A stretch of DNA of 64,000 nucleotides from JARBUG01 sp035628915 (GCA_035628915.1 DASPIW010000034.1:1-64000); one strand, 5' to 3'; positions 42,566 to 51,413 are shown, counted from the first letter of the stretch. Notes: generated by a model not told the origin, from the sequence alone. Translations and numbers: made by a program.

Positions 42566-43025
42566 GGGATCCTCCTCTCCCTTCTCGGCGCTGACGCGCC
42601 ATTTACGGGTGACGTGCGGCTTCGCCGCTGCACGGCGCCGCACTAGACTAGGGACTGTGCGGCCCGGCTGCCGGCTTGCCCTGAGCCCGGGTGTCAGTGT
42701 CGCCGAGCAGGCTGCCGAGTGGCACCACGGGCTGTCCTTGTGTCGCCGGATCCGGCTCGATGGGCCTGCCGGGCCACATGGGCGTGTCCACAGGCGGCAC
42801 AGTCGGGATGGTCGGTCTGCCGTTTCGATATACGTGATAGGTATTCAGCTGCGATCCCTCCGTATGGCTGCGCCAGCCAATGCAAAGACCGGAAGTCCCG
42901 GGCGCCGGAACCCCGCCGACCGAGCCACGCGGCGGACGCCCCTTCACCCGGACGACTTCCGGTCAGGGCCTCTCCGGACCCTGGCTCTAGCATGCCTCAG
43001 GGAAGGCCAAGTATACGCTCTCCGC
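42566..43025. other. 460-bp gap downstream of sigF
   Basis: No convincing gene. A minus-strand reading frame ending at 42648 (NTYHVYRNGRPTIPTVPP...) has protein-like composition and GGAGGG nearby, but only a CTG codon at the right place, so it is not called. It could be a small sporulation protein. Confidence 0.3.
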
Positions 43026-43097
43026 TTCGTCAGGCTCGAACCATTTCCATCTGCCAGAAGTTAGGGACAGAAATGGTCCGACCCTTCCTTCAGCTCC
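43026..43097. repeat. Dispersed 72-bp palindromic repeat, copy 1
   Basis: Begins TTCGTCAGGCTCGAACC and ends CCCTTCCTTCAGCTCC, with an inner inverted repeat (CATTTC...GAAATG). It ends exactly at the sigF stop codon. Same sequence family at 44333-44404 and, inverted, at 47241-47312. Confidence 0.9.
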
Positions 43098-43862
43098 CTA
43101 GCTTGCATCCATAAACCTGCGAATGTGCTCAAGTGCTCGCCGTTCCAACCGGGAGACCTGCACCTGGCTGCAGCCGAGAATTTCGGCCACTTCGGTCTGG
43201 GTTTTGTCCCGGAAAAAGCGCAGCAGGATGACGCTCTGTTCCCGGGGTTCCAACTGCGACAGGCTCTCCCGCAGGGCCACGTGATCGACCCACTGGCCTT
43301 CCCGGGCTTCGCCGCCCGCCGACAGCTGGTCCAGCAGGTAAATCGGATCGCCGTCGCCTTCATGGACGGTCTGATGGATCGAGGCGGGTGTGCGGGCGCC
43401 GTCCAGGGCTTCGACCACCTCTTCCGGGGTCACACTCAGTGCGGCGGCAATTTCGGCGACGGTCGGCTCCCGCCCCAGGTCCCCCGCCAGCTTTTCATGG
43501 GCCTTACGGGCTTGCTGGGCCAGTTGCTTGAGGCCGCGGGAGACGCGCAGCGGCCCGTCGTCGCGGAGGTAGCGGCGGATTTCGCCGAGGATCAGGGGGA
43601 CGGCGTAGGTGCTGAAGCGGACGTCATAGCTGAGGTCGAACCGGTCGACCGCCTTCAGCAGCCCGATGCAGCCCAACTGGTACAGGTCTTCCGGATCGAA
43701 GGAAGTGGACGAGAACCGGGAGACCAGACTCCGGACCAGCCGCAGGTTGGCTTCGACCAGCTCGTCGCGCGCTGGCCTGTCTCCGCTTTGGGCTTTCCTG
43801 ATCAGTTCGCGGACTATATGATCAGGCCAGCCTCGCTCTTCGAGGAGCTTTTCTTCCGGCAT
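43098..43862 (-). CDS. sigF: RNA polymerase sigma-F factor (forespore)
   Basis: 254 residues, family length. Region 2: ARDELVEANLRLVRSLVSRF, DPEDLYQLGCIGLLKAVDRFDLSYDVRFSTYAVPLILGEIRRYLRDDG. Region 3: RKAHEKLAGDLGREPTVAEIAAAL. Region 4: LEPREQSVILLRFFRDKTQTEVAEILGCSQVQVSRLERRAL. It drives early forespore transcription and is held by SpoIIAB. Third gene of the spoIIA operon. Confidence 0.95.
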   Translation of the reverse strand: MPEEKLLEERGWPDHIVRELIRKAQSGDRPARDELVEANLRLVRSLVSRFSSTSFDPEDLYQLGCIGLLKAVDRFDLSYDVRFSTYAVPLILGEIRRYLRDDGPLRVSRGLKQLAQQARKAHEKLAGDLGREPTVAEIAAALSVTPEEVVEALDGARTPASIHQTVHEGDGDPIYLLDQLSAGGEAREGQWVDHVALRESLSQLEPREQSVILLRFFRDKTQTEVAEILGCSQVQVSRLERRALEHIRRFMDAS

Positions 43863-43869
43863 GCGGGGC

Positions 43870-44316
43870 TCAGCTGCCCGTCGCCCGCGCCAGGTGTTCG
43901 GACCCGGCCCGTTTGGTCATGCGTACGCGGGTGCCGCGCCCCGGTGCCGACTCGACCTCCAGAGAGTCCATGTGCGATTCCATGAAGCAGAAGCCCAGCC
44001 CCATCCGGTCAGGGTCGGATGAGACGGCCGGCTGCATGGCCAGGGAGATATCGTCGATGCCGCGCCCCTGGTCAGCCACGACGACCTCGAGGCGGTTGTT
44101 CTCAAGAGTGATTTCCAGGCGGACCACATGGCCCGGTTCGGAGCCGTAACCGTGGATGACCGCATTGGTCACCGCTTCCGATACGGCCAGTTTGGCCTCG
44201 TCCACTTCCGCCACGGTGAAGTCAGCCTGGGCCGCCACCATGGCGACCAGGAGCCTGGCCACGCCCACGTTCTGCGGGACGGAGGCCAGTTCAGCCACAA
44301 CCCGATTCTGCTGCAC
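43870..44316 (-). CDS. spoIIAB: Anti-sigma-F factor and SpoIIAA kinase
   Basis: 148 residues; GTG start with GAGGAGGGG ahead. GHKL ATPase motifs: N box KLAVSEAVTNAVIHGYG, G1 VVADQGRGIDD, G2 RMGLGFCFMES and GRGTRVRM. It binds sigma-F and phosphorylates SpoIIAA. The C-terminus ends 7 bp before sigF. Confidence 0.95.
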   Translation of the reverse strand: MQQNRVVAELASVPQNVGVARLLVAMVAAQADFTVAEVDEAKLAVSEAVTNAVIHGYGSEPGHVVRLEITLENNRLEVVVADQGRGIDDISLAMQPAVSSDPDRMGLGFCFMESHMDSLEVESAPGRGTRVRMTKRAGSEHLARATGS

Positions 44317-44332
44317 CAGAACCCCTCCTCAC

Positions 44333-44404
44333 TTCGTCAGGCTCGAACCGTTTCCGTCGGCCAGAGGTAACGGACGAAAACGGTCCGACCCTTCCTTCAG
44401 CTCC
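44333..44404. repeat. Dispersed 72-bp palindromic repeat, copy 2
   Basis: Same orientation as copy 1, between spoIIAA and spoIIAB. Inner inverted repeat ACCGTTTCCGTC...GACGAAAACGGT. It may form a hairpin in the spoIIA mRNA. Confidence 0.9.
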
Positions 44405-44422
44405 TCGGCTGTGACCGGCGGC

Positions 44423-44758
44423 TCAGTCGCCGGTCAGTGCGTCTGCCTCCGACCGGTACTCGGACAGGATTTTGTAAATGCCGGAGGCTTCGAGCGTGGG
44501 CCGCACCGAAGGCGGCGTGCCGACTACGGCCATGCGCCCGCCTTCTTGCTGCAGCCGCTTGTAGCGGCCCAGGAGGGCGCCCAGAAATGAGCTGTCCAGA
44601 AATGTGACCCGCTCCAGGTTGACGACCAGGTGCCGGATCTTGCGGCGGTCCACCAGGTCGTCCACCAGCCGGCGGAATTCGGCCGCCGCCACCAGGTCAA
44701 GCTCGCCCGAGAGGCGGGTCACGAGGTTGCTGCCTACGGTCAGGTGCTCCATTGTCAC
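44423..44758 (-). CDS. spoIIAA: Anti-anti-sigma factor
   Basis: 111 residues (GTG 44758, AGGGGTG ahead; ATG 44752 also possible). STAS fold with the phosphorylation-site motif VTFLDSSFLGALLGRYK. When dephosphorylated by SpoIIE it releases sigma-F from SpoIIAB. First gene of the spoIIA operon. Confidence 0.95.
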   Translation of the reverse strand: MTMEHLTVGSNLVTRLSGELDLVAAAEFRRLVDDLVDRRKIRHLVVNLERVTFLDSSFLGALLGRYKRLQQEGGRMAVVGTPPSVRPTLEASGIYKILSEYRSEADALTGD

Positions 44759-44799
44759 GCGCAGTTCACCCCTTGTGCTTGGGTGGTTCCGACGTCAGC

Positions 44800-44826
44800 A
44801 TTTCTGTATTGCGAGAGCCATATCCT
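44800..44826 (-). promoter_or_regulatory. Possible sigma-H promoter of spoIIAA-spoIIAB-sigF
   Basis: On the minus strand AGGATAT (44826-44820) and, 15 bases on, GAAAT (44804-44800) resemble the AGGA-W3 / GAAT boxes of sigma-H promoters. It ends about 42 bp before the spoIIAA start, where the Bacillus operon also has a sigma-H promoter. Confidence 0.4.
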
Positions 44827-44892
44827 ACCAGGTTTCCCATCTATCGGTCGCCAAGTTCCGACAATTGTAGCGGATGTGGGTGAATTGGGGCA

Positions 44893-45003
44893 TTTTGCCA
44901 CGGAGGACGCGGAAGACACGGAATTAGGGAACATGGGAAAATACTTATTTGTATTTTTTCACATTCCGCGTTTGTCCAAATTCCGCGCTTCGGCGGCAAA
45001 ATA
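44893..45003. repeat. Long hairpin repeat of the CCACGGAGGAC type
   Basis: The left arm TTTTGCCACGGAGGACGCGG...ACACGGAAT and the right arm ATTCCGCG...CGGCGGCAAAA are imperfect complements around an AT-rich centre. Related in sequence to the repeat at 59174-59281. It lies between dacF and spoIIAA. Confidence 0.75.
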
Positions 45004-45012
45004 AAGAAGACC

Positions 45013-45036
45013 CACCGGGATACGCAGATCCCAGTG
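45013..45036 (-). terminator. Terminator of dacF
   Basis: CACCGGGAT and ATCCCAGTG pair (one mismatch) and on the minus strand GGTCTTCTTTATTTT follows. Confidence 0.75.
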
Positions 45037-45051
45037 AGCCGCACAACCATG

Positions 45052-46335
45052 CTAATTCAGGAAGAAAACCTTCTTCATCCCGTACAGGAGCGTATCCCAG
45101 AAGTTGGCCTTAGGAACGGCGACAGACGCTACCAGCGTCATCTTCCCGATCTCCTTGCCGTCCAGGGTGGCAATCATCTCACCGATCGCCTGGCCCTGCT
45201 GGATCGGCGCCTCCACCCGCTTGGGCAGGCGAATCTCCGTCCGGACCTTCTTCTGCTCACCTTTGGCCACGCTGACCGCAAACAGCGACTGGGGAACCAC
45301 CGGCAGCTTGGGCAGTTTCCCACGCGCAACGCTGACCGCAGCGACCTGCTTGTTCAGCGGCGCCAGCTCCACCGCCGTGTAATTGGAGAAGCCGTAGTCG
45401 AGCAGCTTCGCCGCCTCGGCGTTCCGCTTCTTCCACGTTTCGGCGCCCATGACGACCGAAATCATGCGCACTTCGTTCTTGACGGCCGTGGCCGCCAGGC
45501 AGTAGCCCGCCGCCTCCGTCCACCCCGTCTTCAGGCCGTCGGCCCCCGGGTACCAGGTAAGCAGCTTGTTGTTGTTCCAGAGCCGGAAGGTCGGGCCGTT
45601 CTTGCGCCACGGCACCTCCAAATCCGCCCCGTAAATCGAAGTCAGCTTCACCAACTCCGGATAGTTGAGCGCCGCATACCGGCTCATCTGGGCGATATCG
45701 AAGGCGCTGGTCAAATGCCCGTCCGCCGAAAGCCCCGTTGGGTTTTTGAACTGGGTATCCATCATCCCCAGTTCCTTCGCCTTGGCGTTCATCGCTTCGA
45801 CAAAGGCGTCGACAGAACCCGATACATGCTCCGCCACCGCGACGGAAGCGTCGTTGGCCGAACCGACGGCCACCGACTTGAGCAGCTCGCCCAGGGTAAA
45901 CGTCTCCCCGGTATCGGCAAAGATGATCGTGCCAACCTGCTTAGCCGCCTCGTCCGAAATGGTCACCTTGTCATCGGTCTTCACCTTCCCGTCCCGGATG
46001 GCGTCAAAGGCGACGATCAGGGTCATGATCTTGGTGACGCTGGCGGGATTGCGCCGCTCGTTGGCGTTCTTTGCGAACAATACCCGGCCGCTGCGGGCCT
46101 CCATCAGCACCGCCGACGGCGAATCGATGCTGACCGGCGCCGTCCCCTGCTGTGCTGGCGCCTTGGCTGTCTCGGAGGTCATCGCCGGCCGGTCGTCACC
46201 GGACACATCAGCGCCGTCTTCGACCTCCCTGGCGGGCCCCCAGCGGGGTTCCCGGGCGAGAGCGGGGGCGGACAGGTTCAGTAGCACAGCCGCCGCCCCC
46301 AGCGCCGCCAGATAGCGAATGCTGGATTTCGACAT
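45052..46335 (-). CDS. dacF: D-alanyl-D-alanine carboxypeptidase DacF
   Basis: 427 residues with a signal peptide (YLAALGAAAVLLNLSAPALA). Penicillin-binding motifs: SVTK (active Ser) in RRNPASVTKIMT, SAN in VGSANDASVAVAEH, KTG in GLKTGWTEAAGY. The C-terminal PBP5-like domain and tail (FWDTLLYGMKKVFFL) follow. It trims peptidoglycan peptides. Gene order dacF-spoIIAA-spoIIAB-sigF is the same as in Bacillus, although a terminator and hairpin repeat now separate it from spoIIAA. Confidence 0.95.
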   Translation of the reverse strand: MSKSSIRYLAALGAAAVLLNLSAPALAREPRWGPAREVEDGADVSGDDRPAMTSETAKAPAQQGTAPVSIDSPSAVLMEARSGRVLFAKNANERRNPASVTKIMTLIVAFDAIRDGKVKTDDKVTISDEAAKQVGTIIFADTGETFTLGELLKSVAVGSANDASVAVAEHVSGSVDAFVEAMNAKAKELGMMDTQFKNPTGLSADGHLTSAFDIAQMSRYAALNYPELVKLTSIYGADLEVPWRKNGPTFRLWNNNKLLTWYPGADGLKTGWTEAAGYCLAATAVKNEVRMISVVMGAETWKKRNAEAAKLLDYGFSNYTAVELAPLNKQVAAVSVARGKLPKLPVVPQSLFAVSVAKGEQKKVRTEIRLPKRVEAPIQQGQAIGEMIATLDGKEIGKMTLVASVAVPKANFWDTLLYGMKKVFFLN

Positions 46336-46484
46336 GGGCGTATCCCTCCAATTGGCTTCGTAGCGCTAGTTTGCCCAGTCCGGACGGACCCGCCATACGA
46401 CAAGTAAAAAATGCGATAAAAAAGTGTTGCGCCACCGGCACCGACCGCCCGCAGGGCAGCGTCGAAACCGTTGAGGTGACCTGC

Positions 46485-47321
46485 ATGGACCAGAGTCCGG
46501 CGATTTTGCTTGACCGCCTGGGGCGGGACTACGGCAACTTCACGGCGGTTGACGACCTGAACCTACGCGTGCAGCCCGGCGAAATTTTCGCCTTCCTGGG
46601 CGCCAACGGCGCCGGCAAGACGACCACCATAAAAATGATGGTCGGCCTGCTCCCTCCCACCCGCGGCCTGGTGGTCATCGGCGGCCACGACGTCTGGAAA
46701 GAGCCGCGGCAGGCCAAGCGCGCCATCGGCTATGTGCCCGACACGCCGATTCTGCACGAACTGCTGACCGCCCGGGAGTTCCTCTGGTTCATGGCTGACC
46801 TGTACAACTTGCCCCGCCCGGAGGGACAGGCCCGGGCCGCCGAGCTGCTGGAAATGCTCGGCCTGAAAGATGCCTCCGACCGGCTGATCCGGGACTTCTC
46901 TCTGGGCATGAAGCGGAAGATGGCCATCGCCACGGCCCTCCTGCACCGGCCCCGGGTGCTGCTGCTCGACGAAGTGACCAACGGCCTCGACGCCCGGGCC
47001 GCCCGAGAGGTGAAAGACCTGGTCACCCGGTGGGCCGGCGAAGGCGTGGCCGTCCTGCTGACCACCCACATCCTCCATACCGCCGAGGAGCTTTCCCACC
47101 GCATCGGCCTGATTCACAAAGGCCGTCTGCTCTGCGTCGGCACCAAGGAAGAACTCGCCGAAAGGGCCGGCAAGCCGGGCGCCAACCTGGAAGAGATCTT
47201 CCTCACCCTGACGGGCGATCAAGTGCCCGCAGAAATGGAGGGAGTTGAAGGAAGGGTCGGACCGTTTCCGTCCGTAACTCCAGGCCGACGGAAACGGTTC
47301 GAGCCTGACGAAACGAGGTAG
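46485..47321 (+). CDS. ABC transporter ATPase with repeat-derived C-terminus
   Basis: 278 residues from ATG 46485 (GAGGTGA ahead). Walker A FLGANGAGKTTTIK, Q-loop region YVPDTPILHELL, signature FSLGMKRKMAIA, Walker B VLLLDEVTNGLDA, switch His in LTTHILHTAEEL. An exporter-type ATPase. The last 27 residues (GVEGRVGPFPSVTPGRRKRF...) are encoded by a dispersed 72-bp repeat, so the natural end is lost or extended. Partner permease begins 8 bp downstream. Confidence 0.9.
   Translation: MDQSPAILLDRLGRDYGNFTAVDDLNLRVQPGEIFAFLGANGAGKTTTIKMMVGLLPPTRGLVVIGGHDVWKEPRQAKRAIGYVPDTPILHELLTAREFLWFMADLYNLPRPEGQARAAELLEMLGLKDASDRLIRDFSLGMKRKMAIATALLHRPRVLLLDEVTNGLDARAAREVKDLVTRWAGEGVAVLLTTHILHTAEELSHRIGLIHKGRLLCVGTKEELAERAGKPGANLEEIFLTLTGDQVPAEMEGVEGRVGPFPSVTPGRRKRFEPDETR
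47241..47312. repeat. Dispersed 72-bp palindromic repeat, copy 3 (inverted)
   Basis: Reverse complement of copies 1 and 2, lying inside the 3' end of the ABC ATPase gene. Inner inverted repeat ACCGTTTCCGTC...GACGGAAACGGT. Confidence 0.9.
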
Positions 47322-47328
47322 AACCGGC

Positions 47329-48891
47329 GTGAGCGAACTCCTCCCCACCGCCTGGTCCATTGCGAAGTCGGGTTGGCGCTCTTCCTGGAACCGGTCGATC
47401 CGCTTCTCCAAAATGAAAACAGCCGCCATTTTCCTGGCGGCGCAGATGCTCTTCTTCGTTTTCATTGCCCGCCGGGCCCCGGCCGTGGCAGGCGCCGGCG
47501 CCCGGGAGTCGCTGGGCGGGCTGCTGGCCGTCATGGCCGTCCAAATGGCCTGGTTCGGCATGATGTACGGTTTCGTGCGCGGACAGATGCAGCTTTACCA
47601 GGGCATCCTTGTGCCGCTCTTCCAAATCACCCCCGCCCGGCCCCTGGCCTTTCTGATCGGCCGGGTGATCGAGGCGGTGCCGGCGCGCGCCTGGTCCACG
47701 TTGCTGTGGGCCTGGGCCTATTCGGGCGTCATACCCGGCCCCGCCCGGTGGGGCGCCCTGCCCTTGCTGGCCGGCTTCGGCCTGGCCATTGCAATGATCG
47801 CCCACCTGGCAGGACTGCTCCTCCTCTCCTTCTGGAGCCGCTGGTCGCCCAAAACCATGCGCAACGGCACACTCCTCTTCGGCATTGTCACCCTGGGCAT
47901 AGTCACTGCGGCCATGATCTACCTGACCGGGGGCGGCACCTTCACCGAACTGGCGCTGATGATGCGGCGGTACCGCCTGCTCGCTTACGGCGCCGTGCTG
48001 GCTCTGACCGGCCTGCCCGGGCTCCTCCTGCTGGCGGCCTTGCTCGTAAGGCCGGCGGCCGTGGAGGGGCTTTACCGCCAGGGGGTCTATCAGGTCATCG
48101 AACTGAACGAGGCGGATGTGGACCGCCGGGTCCGCTCCCGCTGGCTCCCCGTCCGGCAGCACGTCATGCGGGCGGTCCTCTCCCGGGAATGGCTGGAACT
48201 GGCCCGCTCCAAGGTGGCGCGCATTCAGCTGCTGATCTGGCTGGCCGGCACGGTGGGCGTCTGGTTCGCCGGCCGGGCGATGGCGGGGCGCCCGACCGAG
48301 CGGCTGATCCAGAACGTCGGCCTGCTCGCCCTGCTGACCTGGTTCATGGCGTATGGCCACTGGGTGGTCCGGGTCTTCGAAAAGGAGCGCCGCACTATGC
48401 TGCTCTACCGCCTCGCGGCGATTCCGGCCGGGCGGCTTATCGCGGCCAAGTTTACCTCGATTTTCCTACCCTCCGCCCTGCTGGTCGCCGGGACGGCCCT
48501 GGTGGGCGCCCTGGCCGCCGGCGCACTTCTCAGCGATACGCTGCGGCTGCTCGGCTGGACGCTCGGCGCCCTGGCCGCCGGCACGCTGGGCGGCTTTGGC
48601 GCCGCCGCTGCCACCGCCGGCGAAAGCGAAGACCAGGAATTGGACGCTGCACCCAGGCGGGAAGGGGATACGGCCCAGACCACCGGCAACAACGCCTGGT
48701 GGGCGCTGGCCCGCACCGCTACCCTGTTGGTGACGGCAGGGCTGCCCATCTGGCTGGGCGCCGGGCAGCCGGGCACCCCCTTCCGCCTGCCCGAAGCACC
48801 GCTCCTTGCGGCAGCGGCTGCCCTGCCGGCGGCAATCCTGGCGGGCGGCTACTGGATCATGGAGAAGGGCTGGACGGCAAACGGCCACTGA
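47329..48891 (+). CDS. ABC-type transporter permease
   Basis: 520 residues; about ten to twelve membrane helices (AAIFLAAQMLFFVFIAR, LLAVMAVQMAWFGMMYGFV, LLAGFGLAIAMIAHLAGLLLL, GIVTLGIVTAAMIYLTGG and others). A soluble loop with RRVRSRWLPVRQHVMRAVL is in the middle. GTG start. It pairs with the upstream ATPase. No substrate-binding protein is present, consistent with an exporter. Substrate unknown. Confidence 0.8.
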   Translation: MSELLPTAWSIAKSGWRSSWNRSIRFSKMKTAAIFLAAQMLFFVFIARRAPAVAGAGARESLGGLLAVMAVQMAWFGMMYGFVRGQMQLYQGILVPLFQITPARPLAFLIGRVIEAVPARAWSTLLWAWAYSGVIPGPARWGALPLLAGFGLAIAMIAHLAGLLLLSFWSRWSPKTMRNGTLLFGIVTLGIVTAAMIYLTGGGTFTELALMMRRYRLLAYGAVLALTGLPGLLLLAALLVRPAAVEGLYRQGVYQVIELNEADVDRRVRSRWLPVRQHVMRAVLSREWLELARSKVARIQLLIWLAGTVGVWFAGRAMAGRPTERLIQNVGLLALLTWFMAYGHWVVRVFEKERRTMLLYRLAAIPAGRLIAAKFTSIFLPSALLVAGTALVGALAAGALLSDTLRLLGWTLGALAAGTLGGFGAAAATAGESEDQELDAAPRREGDTAQTTGNNAWWALARTATLLVTAGLPIWLGAGQPGTPFRLPEAPLLAAAAALPAAILAGGYWIMEKGWTANGH

Positions 48892-48951
48892 AGTAATGCA
48901 GCCGCCATTGTGGTATCATGGTCATACACAATTGGCAAGGGAGAAGCAGCG

Positions 48952-49350
48952 ATGGCAAGGCAGAAGATCAGCACCTTCCTCATGTTTGCCGGCAACGCCG
49001 AAGAAGCGATGAACCACTACGTTTCCACCTTTGAGGGCTCAGAAATCACGCAGATTCTGCGCTACGGGCCGGGCGAAGCCGGTGCTGAGGGAAGCGTCAT
49101 GCACGCGGTCTTTACTCTGCACGGGCAGCAGTTCATGGCCATCGACAGCAGCGTGGAGCAGCCGTTCACATTTACCCCGGCCTGTTCGCTCCACGTCACC
49201 TGTGACACGGAAGCGGAGATCGACCGCGCTTTTGAGCGGCTCTCCTCGGGCGGGCAGGTCCTGATGCCGCTGTCCGCTTACCCCTTCAGCCGGAAATACG
49301 CCTGGGTACAGGATCGGTTTGGCGTCTCCTGGCAGTTGTCCCTCGCCTGA
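48952..49350 (+). CDS. VOC-family (PhnB/glyoxalase-like) protein
   Basis: 132 residues; AAGGGAG before ATG. Typical start QKISTFLMFAGNAEEAMNHYVSTF, then MHAVFTLHGQQFMAIDSS, ending KYAWVQDRFGVSWQLSL. These proteins often bind metals or act on small molecules; members of this subgroup have unknown activity. Confidence 0.85.
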   Translation: MARQKISTFLMFAGNAEEAMNHYVSTFEGSEITQILRYGPGEAGAEGSVMHAVFTLHGQQFMAIDSSVEQPFTFTPACSLHVTCDTEAEIDRAFERLSSGGQVLMPLSAYPFSRKYAWVQDRFGVSWQLSLA

Positions 49351-49709
49351 AACAGGCTCGAATCTAAAGAAAGACTCTGGACCCCTGACGGTCCAGAGTA
49401 CGCCGGCTACAGGCCGAACAGATGCTGTACCAGCATCCACGCTGCCCAAATGAGGAGCAGCACCGTTCCGGGTCAGACGTTCGGCAGGCCCCGCCTGCTT
49501 TTTCGCGGGACGCCTCAGCCGCCGCTCATGCAGCTCTGCTGCCCCCGGTCCCCCTCCTCGTTCATGACCAAGCCCTCCAATCGACATACATATACCCCGT
49601 ACGGTATCGACATCACAAAGGATACTCAGTTTGGCGTCACCTGTCAAGGTGCCAAAGCGAACCCGCACTGCCCTCCAAAGTGGCAGTGCGGGCTTATTTG
49701 CGCATTGGG
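49351..49709. other. Gap with hairpins between the VOC gene and the chemoreceptor gene
   Basis: Holds two perfect hairpins: ACTCTGGACC / GGTCCAGAGT at 49374-49399 (10 bp, after the VOC gene) and CCCGCACTGCC / GGCAGTGCGGG at 49662-49692 (11 bp). The latter, read on the minus strand, is the likely terminator of the chemoreceptor gene. A third weaker hairpin is at 49633-49652. Very short minus-strand reading frames exist (see rejected list) but no gene is called. Confidence 0.6.
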
Positions 49710-51413
49710 TCACCCAATTTGACGGGTGGAATCCTCCAGCCGGCCCACAATCTCGCCCAGCTCACGGCTGACGCTTTCAATGCGGGCGACGGCATCACGC
49801 AGTCTGACCGCACCCCGCTGCAGCCGGTCCGCCGCCTCCAGGTTCGACCGGGAGGTATCGCCAATGGCCGTCACGCCCGTCAGCACTTCGTGCGACGCCG
49901 ACGCCATCTCCTCCGAGGCGGCGCTGGTATCCTGCACGACCTGCTCGATCTGGCGGAACGACGAGACCAACTGACCTGCCGACTCGGACTCCCGCCGGGC
50001 CTCCCGGGCGATTTCGCCCACCTGCGCGGCCGTCTCCCGGGTGGTGCCCAGCACCTGCCCCAGCGCCTCGTTGGCCGTGCCGGCCAGGGCGGCGCCCGTC
50101 TGCACTTCCTGCGTCGTCGTCTCCACGGCGGTGGCTGCCTGATCTACGCCGGCCCGGATCTCCTGCAAAAGGGTGTCGATGGCCCGGGCCTCGGTCGCCG
50201 ACCGCTCCGCCAGCTTCCTGACTTCCTGAGCGACCACTGCAAAGCCCCGGCCGTGCTCGCCCACTCTGGCTGCCTCGATCGCGGCGTTCAGGGCGAGCAT
50301 GTTCGTCTGCTCCGCAATCTCACCGATGGTAACCGCAATGCCCCCGATCTTCTGCGAATGGACCCGCAGGCCCCGCATCGCCTCCGCGGCCAGATGTGCG
50401 CTGGTGCGAATGCGGTCGATGCCCTGCACCATCTCAGCGACGGCGCCCGTCCCCCGGGAAGCCACGTCGGCCGCCCGGTTCGACTCGGTCAGCACCACGT
50501 CGGCCCGGCGGCTGACGTTGCTGATGGCCGTCGCCATGCCGTCGACCAGTGCGGTGCCCCGGGCTACCGCCTCGGCATCCTGCTGGGCCCCGGCGGAGAT
50601 GTGGTTGATTGACTTATTCAGTTCCGCCATGACTGCGCTGGCTTCCTGCACACGCTCCTGCTGGCTGCGGCTGGCCTCCAGGACGCCCTCGACCGTTACG
50701 CCGAAATCGCCCTCCAGGAAAGCGCCGGCGGCTTCCGTGTTCGCCGCCAAGTCGCCGCTGGCCGACACAAGCCGCTGCGCCGCATGCTTGATCTCCGTGG
50801 CCGCTGCCTGCAGTCCGGAAAGGGCCCGGGCCCTCGCCGCCGATTCGTCCTGTACCCGGCCCAGGAGCAGGGCGGCTTTCTTGGCAAGGCTGGCGACGAC
50901 AGCCTGGACGGCGACCACCGTCAGCACATAGTAGCCGAGGCCGGCGGCGTTGATCTCCGGTCCCTCGGGAAACCCTTCCGGGTGTCGCCATATGCACAGC
51001 GCCATGGCCGCCCAGGAGAGCAGGTTGGTCACCCAGACGACCCGCGGCGCAAAATAGAGGGCGGCCATCAGCGACGGCAGAAGCCAGATGATCCAGCTGG
51101 ACTGCGCCAGATGTATGGTAAAGGCGAGGGTGACGAGCGCTCCGACTACCGCCAGGGGACCTATGTACTTGATCGACCCGGTGAGCCAGCCCCGCCACAG
51201 CAGGACCGAGGGCACCAGCATGATGCCCGTCGTGACGCCGATCCACGTCAGAAACAGCGCGATGTTGGTCTCAGACTCCACGATCAAGAAATAGACCAGC
51301 GCCACCAGGGGCGCAACGACCAGGAAGGTGTACCACATGACCTTGACCACGAGCTTGTCGGTCGCACGTTCATTCAAATCTAGCACGGACTCGGTCTGCT
51401 GCCACGTTGTCAT
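49710..51413 (-). CDS. Methyl-accepting chemotaxis protein
   Basis: 567 residues from ATG 51413 (AGGAGGA ahead). Residues about 20-190 hold five to six membrane helices (VMWYTFLVVAPLVALVYFLIV, NIALFLTWIGVTTGIMLVPSVLL, YVLTVVAVQAVVASLA) with no large extracellular sensor. The C-terminal signalling hairpin carries MLALNAAIEAARVGEHGRGF AVVAQEVRKLAERS-type sequence. It senses an unknown, probably membrane or intracellular, cue. Single-gene unit. Confidence 0.9.
   Translation of the reverse strand: MTTWQQTESVLDLNERATDKLVVKVMWYTFLVVAPLVALVYFLIVESETNIALFLTWIGVTTGIMLVPSVLLWRGWLTGSIKYIGPLAVVGALVTLAFTIHLAQSSWIIWLLPSLMAALYFAPRVVWVTNLLSWAAMALCIWRHPEGFPEGPEINAAGLGYYVLTVVAVQAVVASLAKKAALLLGRVQDESAARARALSGLQAAATEIKHAAQRLVSASGDLAANTEAAGAFLEGDFGVTVEGVLEASRSQQERVQEASAVMAELNKSINHISAGAQQDAEAVARGTALVDGMATAISNVSRRADVVLTESNRAADVASRGTGAVAEMVQGIDRIRTSAHLAAEAMRGLRVHSQKIGGIAVTIGEIAEQTNMLALNAAIEAARVGEHGRGFAVVAQEVRKLAERSATEARAIDTLLQEIRAGVDQAATAVETTTQEVQTGAALAGTANEALGQVLGTTRETAAQVGEIAREARRESESAGQLVSSFRQIEQVVQDTSAASEEMASASHEVLTGVTAIGDTSRSNLEAADRLQRGAVRLRDAVARIESVSRELGEIVGRLEDSTRQIG

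Noticed and set aside
42648..42947. Minus-strand frame after sigF (HVYRNGRPTIPTVPP)
   Set aside because: Only a CTG codon sits at the right distance from GGAGGG, and there is no recognisable domain.
46152..46484. Longer upstream start for the ABC ATPase
   Set aside because: The extension reads antisense through dacF and lacks conservation features; ATG 46485 has a proper ribosome-binding site.
49407..49463. Tiny hydrophobic minus-strand frame (VLLLIWAAWMLVQHLFGL), reminiscent of very small sporulation membrane peptides
   Set aside because: It is only 18 codons with a GTG and no ribosome-binding site; a nearby 16-codon frame with a good site (MNEEGDRGQQSC...) is in another frame. Too short to support.
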